Source: Papaver somniferum (lineage: Eukaryota > Streptophyta > Magnoliopsida > Ranunculales > Papaveraceae). From it: DNA of 64,000 nucleotides. The stretch covers positions 10,230,001-10,294,000 of the forward strand of contig NW_020621936.1 in assembly GCF_003573695.1 (NCBI RefSeq), written 5' to 3'. Position numbers and translations under genes: made by a program. Below the pieces are notes generated by a model. That model ran no database searches. It had not been told where the DNA came from and saw only the letters and a program-made list of their open reading frames with translations. Positions 58,240 through 64,000 of the stretch are shown in pieces; position 1 is the first letter of the stretch, and each line of letters starts with the position of its first letter.

Positions 58240-58800
58240 AAAAAATAATCATTTGTAAATTATAATAGTGTAATAATCAATTTCATTCGTATACATACCA
58301 TACCGAACACAAAGATTTGGAAGAATCGAATTGTTACTCGACTCGATTCGTACAAAACAAATCTATATCTGGTTATTTTTTCGGATGGATACTCCCACAT
58401 TCTAAAAGATTCCATATTTGAAGATACTGTCATGGATACTAATGGTTATATGGGGTTGGGTTTTAAAGGGTTGTTTTTAGTGATAAAAAAAAAACCATAA
58501 CGCCCCTTATCCTGATAAAAAGAAGAAAAAAAGTCTTAGAATCTAAATCATTCTAGTTATTTTGTATCACCCTATTCTCTCTATCGGCGCCTCATCTTCT
58601 TTCTTTCTTCCTCACTTTTCTACTTAACATTCAACCAGTCGATGATTTCAAAAATAAATTCTTATATTCGAATTAAAAAAATACTTCTTTAGTTCATATA
58701 TAGATAGACACATTTTTTGTGTCTGGTTTGATTTCAATTCTCCATTTTGTTATAAGCGCTCAATTTTGTACGAATATTACAATGTTGTGTATTTATAGTC
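58240..58800. other. Unassigned DNA right of MULE-2
   Basis: No supported gene or repeat. Confidence 0.4.
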
Positions 58801-59144
58801 TTTCATGTTTTTTAAAAGCGCTGCTTCACGCTACGCTTCGCTCCAGATTTTTCCAATTCGCTCCGAAGCGTAGTTATGAAGCGAATCTACCATGAATCGG
58901 AAGATTCCTTTAATTGATGTGCTTCTTGACTTAGTCAAGTCATTTCCCGCCTAAATTTTAAACTAAAAATAAAAAAAATTAGGTGGGTATCGAACCTAAG
59001 ACCTCCAAGTTACTTAATTCTTTTTCTCCGAAATAGATTGTGATGATTCTAGAAAATGCAGGTGAGGATGATGATGATGTATTAAAATCTTATTTAAGAT
59101 CACGGTTTTTAAAAGGGCCACTTCACGCTACGCTTCGCTCCAGA
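58801..59144 (+). repeat. GAAGCG-rich repeat family, copies 1 and 2 (left part)
   Basis: TTTTTAAAAG followed by CTTCACGCTACGCTTCGCTCC occurs at about 58809 and again at about 59106. Copy 1 also carries GGGTATCGAACC and ACCTCCAAGTTACTTAA (58985-59020), related to the tRNA-like segment at 60141. Copy 2 is split by the hAT element and resumes at 60128. Confidence 0.65.
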
Positions 59145-60127
59145 TAGGGCTGACAACGGATAAATATCCGACAGGTATTGGCAGTACTAATAAGGTTAAG
59201 GTTAAGATTATCTGATATCCGATATCCTATAATATCCGGCGGAATCCAAAAATTTCATCTCGATAAGGTTAAGGATAAGCTATCGGATATCGGAATTTTA
59301 TCCGATAAAATCCGGTTTCTCGCACAAAGGGGTATAGTAGTATCATGCACTAAAATTTTAACAGAAAGATATGTTTATGATAGGTTAAAATTGCCAGTAG
59401 ATCTCGTAAACAAGGTGCAACCTTTGTTGAACTTGAATGAAAATCTCCAAGGGGGAATACTAGTGAAGGTTTACAGTTATACTTTGGTAAAGTTTAGCAT
59501 TGAATTTGAATGCGTTGGTAACTATCACAAAATGACTTTGCGCAAGGGTTGGGAGAAATTTGTAATGCTCAATTGTTTGGAGCAAGGTATTAAAGTACAA
59601 ATTTCAGTTTTCCACAATCTATGGTCTAACAAGTTATGTTTTGCAGTATTTGAAATTCTGAAGAATCGAGGAAATAGGTTACAGAGTAGGGGCTAAATGA
59701 AGTACAAAAATCAGAATTTAATAAAATTCATTCAGTTTTCTTGGTAATTTCCCATTGGCACAGTTATATCAAGATTCTTTGTTTTTAATCTTTAAATCAT
59801 TAGTCCAGACTCTTGAAGATGGAGGATCTGGTTGATTAGCAGATACCTATCCAATTTCTCTCCGTATTAGTTTTAGTTTCTTTAATGTTTGAATATTAAT
59901 TTCATGGCTTAGTATGTCTGAATCCCTAACTGAATCACAGTTGTTGGTTTTGATAAGCTTATCGGATGTCGTATATTAACCAAACGGAATCATCTTATTC
60001 TGATTCTGATAGGGTTAATTAAGATGTTAATTCCGATATCCGAAATCCGATATGTCGGATTAAATCCTATAGGATGTCGAATTTACAGAGACGAATATCG
60101 GATTTCGGAGCCTCGTTGCCTACCCTA
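59145..60127. mobile_element. 983-bp hAT element carrying a captured gene fragment
   Basis: The left end is TAGGGCTGACAACG and the inverse of the right end is TAGGGTAGGCAACG. The exact 8-bp target duplication GCTCCAGA lies at 59137-59144 and 60128-60135. Both subterminal regions are full of TATCCGATA/CGGATAT repeats, as hAT elements often are. No transposase is encoded. The middle holds an ORF with a B3-like domain, so the element looks like a Pack-type (gene-capturing) hAT. Confidence 0.88.
59178..59696 (+). CDS. B3-domain-like ORF inside the hAT element (172 aa)
   Basis: The first 50 or so residues come from subterminal repeat sequence. From about residue 58 the ORF follows the order of a plant B3 DNA-binding domain: KILTERYVYDRLKLPVDLV (matching the K.LT..DV..RL.LP start), GGILVKVYSY, then MTLRKGWEKFVMLN (the GW.FV core), LEQGIKVQISVF and KLCFAVFEI. 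The KLCFA ending recalls the REM/DUF313-type B3 proteins. B3 factors bind DNA in the major groove. Start, promoter and expression are unknown. It is probably a captured fragment, not a working factor. The match is by eye; a profile search would decide. Confidence 0.55.
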   Translation: MAVLIRLRLRLSDIRYPIISGGIQKFHLDKVKDKLSDIGILSDKIRFLAQRGIVVSCTKILTERYVYDRLKLPVDLVNKVQPLLNLNENLQGGILVKVYSYTLVKFSIEFECVGNYHKMTLRKGWEKFVMLNCLEQGIKVQISVFHNLWSNKLCFAVFEILKNRGNRLQSRG

Positions 60128-60400
60128 GCTCCAGATTTCTAAGGGTTTCGAACCTCCGACCTCCAACTTACTTAAACTAAAGTGAACCACTATACCACGC
60201 TACTATTTTTGACATTAATTGGACTTGTGTTAAATTTATACAATTATTATATTCATAAATATTACATTATTGATAACAGATTACTATTATTTATAGGAAA
60301 AAATTCGCTTCAAACATCAATCATGAATCGACGCTTCACGTTTCAACATACGCGTCGCTTCTTAAAAATAAAAAACGCTTCACACTTTTAATACCTTTGT
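60128..60400 (+). repeat. GAAGCG-rich repeat, copy 2 (right part)
   Basis: Resumes at the second GCTCCAGA after the hAT element and ends in CGCTTC-rich sequence (ACGCGTCGCTTC, AAAACGCTTCACAC at about 60349-60388), in inverted sense to its start. Confidence 0.55.
60141..60203 (-). other. tRNA-like (SINE-type) A and B boxes
   Basis: On the minus strand, GTAGCGTGGTATAGTGG resembles a pol III A box and GGAGGTTCGAAACCC a B box, about 35 bp apart. No cloverleaf or anticodon arm is evident, so this is a tRNA-derived repeat rather than a tRNA gene. A related B box lies at about 58985 in the other copy. Confidence 0.5.
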
Positions 60401-60403
60401 GTC

Positions 60404-60842
60404 TTCGGAGAAATAAACTCCTGTGGAAAATTGACTCGAAAAGTGATGTTTTTCCCCAGTGAAAATTACTCAGGGAACCCCATAGAATTGTTAAAAGCAC
60501 CCATGAAATGTACTATGGGCACCCGCTAAATTCACTAAAGGCACCCAATTGCTAAAGGACCCCATATTGGATACCATCTTCTTCTCGAGCAACGTTATTT
60601 TTGGCGGGATGTTTTTTTGGAATTTCAGTTACAACGTATTTCCCGTTTGGATTTTGGACGAGTTCTTTTGAGAATTTTTAGCGGATCTGAGTTGGAATCA
60701 ACCTGTTTGGTCAAAACAAGATTAGCATGTGGTCTAGAAACGTAAAACAAGGGCAGATTCTTGTACACACGATAAATAAGGGTAACATATATTCTTGGGT
60801 ATTATTTTGGAATGATTTTACATGAAAATACGGGGGTATAAC
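60404..60842. other. Unassigned DNA
   Basis: Contains a loose series of GGCACCC/GCACCC words at 60495-60550 and no supported gene. Confidence 0.35.
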
Positions 60843-63222
60843 TGTTAGAGCACTGCTCGGTCGAAATCGCATGCGTTGTTATCTCAAGCATGTTTGTCAA
60901 TGTTAGTGATCAAAACTATAAGTCTTGATTTCTAGTCTACTATAGCTAAGTCTCGGACTAGGATAATAAGTGTAGTTGAGCTCAAGAACTCCATGGAAAT
61001 CATCATACATGACGAAGAACTACTCAAGGAACTGGTGGAATTTCATCAACTAAAAGGTATGTGGAGACTTGAACTTATCTATCACTCAAAAGTCTATCTA
61101 CTCTATCTCCTATTTTGAGACAAAAGTCGTTTTGCTATATAGACTTTGATTATACACATTTGCTATTTCGAGCCGAGTTTATCTCGCCTATCTATTTCTC
61201 GAAATATGTGTTGGTAAGCTTTCACTTTGGCCAAGTTCATCTTTACCTAGTGACGAAAGTCATGTTATGTTTCAATCACTTTGAAAATTGCTTACTTTGA
61301 CGAAAAATAGTTTGTGAATAACAACTATATAATAACATCCTCTAAGAATGTTTCAATGATTGAAATTGAGAGTTTAGATTATATAACCATTGTTGGATAT
61401 AAGCATTGTGTGGAAACACGTATATGTACAAGTCCTTTTTCCTTGAACCGAAGTATGCGTACTTTGTTGATCAGGAAAACCAGAACAAGAGCTGTGAACT
61501 CAGTCCGTGAACTCAGACCGCGAACCCAGTCCGCGAATTGGCGGAAGTTTTCATCCCTAGAATATCTGATGGAGTTTGAGAACTCCTTACGGGAACTTAA
61601 GTCTGCGAACTAAGTCTGCGAACTTAAGTTGGTTATATCTAAAGACGATTTTTGTGAACTTATATTTATATTAACTAAGGAATGCAAAATGCAAACCGTG
61701 GCTATAGAGTTCATGAATCGATTCGAGTGAATCAAATCATTTTTGCTTTGATTGTGTCTTGTGTAGTTATATAAGATTTATACAATTGAACAACTATCTA
61801 ACTAGTTCATTTGAGTCATTTGAACTAGTTATGGTGAAGAAGAATATGGTTGATATGAAAGTGCTCATATGACTAACCATTTTTGGTTAACTATTGTTGA
61901 ACCAAGAAATGTACATGTTTAGGTACGGTTACACAAACCTAAAATCGTGCATTTCATTTGTGTGTAACAAACTAAGTTTTCGATCCAACTGTTGAAATAT
62001 ATTAGCTTGAATATAATCAGGTTTTCATCTAAAAGTGAATATTGAATGCCTTGTTACTAAGCTAACATTTATTGCAAACCTTGATTTGAAAGACTATATA
62101 AGGAAGAATTCTAGCAACTGGGAAACCTAATCCACACACCTTCTGTGTGATACTAGTTGTATTAGCTAGATTCTATTCTTCTTTAACCTTAGGTTTCTTC
62201 TTGAAAACCAGGTTAACGACTTAAAGATTTCATTGGGATTGTGAAGCTAGACCGATACTACTTTCTCGTAGTTGTGTGATCTGATCTTGCTGACTCTATC
62301 GTCTTGAGTACAATCGTAACGATTGGGTTGAGATTAATATCTCCGATAGGCAAGATATAAAAGTAGTCACAAACATATTTGTCTCATCGTTTGTGATTCC
62401 ACAATATCTTATTTCGCCGCGTCGATTAAGATTATTGTGAGGTGATTGATTATACTAGGATGTTCCTCAGGAATATAAGTCCGGGTTATCAATTGGTTCC
62501 TGTTCACCTTGATTTATCAAAAGACGGAACAAAACTCGTAGGTATTTCTGTGGGAGACAGATTTATCTATTATCGTAGACTTTTCTGTGTGATACAGATT
62601 TGTTTATTGTCTACGACTTTGGGTTGTAGCAACTGTTAGTTGTGGGTGAGATCATCTAAGGGAATCAAGTGCGTAGTATCATGCTGGGATCAGAGACATA
62701 AGGAGCGCAACTGTACCTTGGATCAATGTGAGATTGTTTGGGGTTCAACTACAGTCCAGAACGAAGTTAGTTTGTAGTAGGCTAGTGTCTGTAGCGGATT
62801 AATACAATGTGTGTTCAATCTGGACTACGTCCCGGGGTTTTTCTGCATTTTCGGTTTCCTCGTTAACAAAATTATGGTATCTGTGTTATTTCTATTCTAC
62901 ATTATATTTTGTTATATAATTAAAATATCACAGGTTATGCGTTGTATCGATCAATTGTGAAATCCAACCTTTGGTTGTTGATTGGAAATTGATTGATCCT
63001 TGGATATTGGTCTTTGGTACCATCCAAGTTTATATCTCTTGTATTTGATATAGTCTCACAAGTTTCTATTTGATTGAGCATAGATCAAATCGAGTGATAG
63101 AGATATTAACTCTTTGATATACTTCATTAAGAGTGAGTCTAGTTGATTCTCTTTAAAGTATATTTGAGTTAGTCCATACAAATTGCTAATCGAAATATTG
63201 GGTGAGGTTGTTGTACCCCCGC
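60843..63222 (+). mobile_element. LTR-retrotransposon LTR/leader sequence (plus orientation)
   Basis: Begins TGTTAGAGCACTGCTC, a typical plant LTR start. It has a TATA box CTATATAAGG at 62095 followed by leader-like sequence, and no coding domain. The far end meets an inverted copy at about 63222. Confidence 0.55.
61488..61640 (+). repeat. GTGAACTCAGTCC minisatellite in the LTR
   Basis: Diverged 14-15-bp units (GTGAACTCAGTCC, GCGAACCCAGTCC, GCGAACTAAGTCT) in two groups. Confidence 0.7.
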
Positions 63223-64000
63223 TTTTTTCACTAACAACCACACCCAACAATTCGTTTGGCAATCTGAGATGACTAAATGTAATATACTTTCTAGAGAATC
63301 AACTAGACATTCAGACTCAATCTAGAGAAAGGAATATACAAGAGTTTATATCTCTAACTCTTAATTCAATCCGCAATCAGCAAATAGAAATCTGCGAGCC
63401 TGATTGAATATAAGAGGAGTAACTTGAACGGTACCAAAGACCAATGTTCAAGGATCAATCAATTTCAATCAACAACCAAAGGATGGATTTCCCAATTGAT
63501 CGATTCAACGCACAACCTATGATATTTCAATTATATAACAAAATATAATGCAGAAAAGAAATAACACAGACACCAGAATTTTGTTAACGAGGAAACCGCA
63601 AATGCAGAAAAACCCCGGGACCTAGTACAGATTGAACACACATTGTATTAAACCGCTATAGGCACTAGCCTACTACCAATGAACTTCGGACTGGACTGTA
63701 GTTGAACCCTAATCAATATCACACTAATTCAAGGTATAGTTGCGCTCCTTACGTCTCTAATCCCAGCAGGATACTACACACTTGATTCCCTTAGTTGATC
63801 TCACCCACAAGAGTTGCTACGAGCCAAACTCGAAGACTTGATAAAAAAAAGTGTCTCACACAAAAAAGCATGTTGGAATGGATAAATCTGTCTCCTATGA
63901 TTTTTGTTCTGTCTTTTGATAAATCAAGGTGAACATGAACCAATTGATAAACTGGACTTATATTCCCGAAGAACATCCAAGTTATCAATCACCTCACAAT
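62432..64000. repeat. Large head-to-head inverted repeat (arms at least 770 bp)
   Basis: 62432-63214 and 63230-64000 are inverted copies at roughly 85 % identity with small indels. Landmarks are ATTGTGAGGTGATTGAT (62434, inverted at the window end), CCCGGGGTTTTTCTGCATTT (62830 and about 63620 inverted) and GGTCTTTGGTACC (63009 and about 63440 inverted). The centre is near 63222 with a loop of about 15 bp. The right arm leaves the window. Confidence 0.9.

Noticed and set aside
60141..60203. Functional tRNA gene
   Set aside because: The A and B box-like words are present but no acceptor stem or anticodon arm can be drawn.

Overview
This is eukaryotic DNA from a flowering plant, probably a eudicot. 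The signs are GT-AG introns, AT-rich intergenic DNA, plant-type transposons (MULE, hAT, Copia, Gypsy-like, LINE) and one intact plant gene. The species cannot be named from the sequence; the mix of repeats would fit a poppy-like genome, but that is an impression only. I see no operons, CRISPR arrays or bacterial genes.

Layout. 1-3.2 kb: unassigned flank with exon-like fragments on the minus strand. 3.24-20.15 kb: a giant Mutator-like element (MULE-1) with about 39-bp terminal inverted repeats. It has a plant-mobile-domain (PMD) gene on the left (+) and a truncated FAR1/MULE transposase on the right (-). Between them lies a 209-bp tandem repeat array, split by a young gag-only LTR retrotransposon (7718-16030, TSD GGCCA). 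20.2-27.2 kb: a coding-like fragment of unknown family, then a decayed reverse-transcriptase ORF split by a 2.74-kb non-autonomous Copia-type element (23108-25849, TSD GGTTC). 27.2-32.7 kb: a duplicated piece of the 45-52 kb locus, a Gypsy-type LTR-like stretch and unassigned DNA.

32.75-42.5 kb: the one complete cellular gene, a dynamin-related protein of the DRP2 class (22 exons, 921 aa), with an hAT-type MITE in intron 1. 43.3-50.9 kb (-): a damaged gene whose exons join in phase as transmembrane segment, coiled coil and ubiquitin-specific protease. It is interrupted by a Copia fragment and a LINE fragment. 52.0-58.2 kb: a second MULE (MULE-2) with a zinc-knuckle/GRF gene (+) facing a MuDR-type transposase (-) that carries nonsense codons and a frameshift. 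58.2-64 kb: a GAAGCG-rich repeat family with a tRNA-like box, a 983-bp hAT element that appears to carry a captured B3-domain fragment, and a large head-to-head inverted repeat of LTR-retrotransposon sequence that runs off the right edge.

How the parts relate. Both MULEs share the convergent two-gene plan of maize MuDR, but with unrelated accessory genes (PMD in one, GRF/zinc-knuckle in the other) in the mudrB position. The non-coding parts of MULE-1 are packed with short ATTCGG/CCGAAT and AATCGG/CCGATT motifs. These are nearly absent from its exons, and I found none in the retrotransposon nested inside it. DRP2 is the only gene I would expect to give a normal cellular protein.
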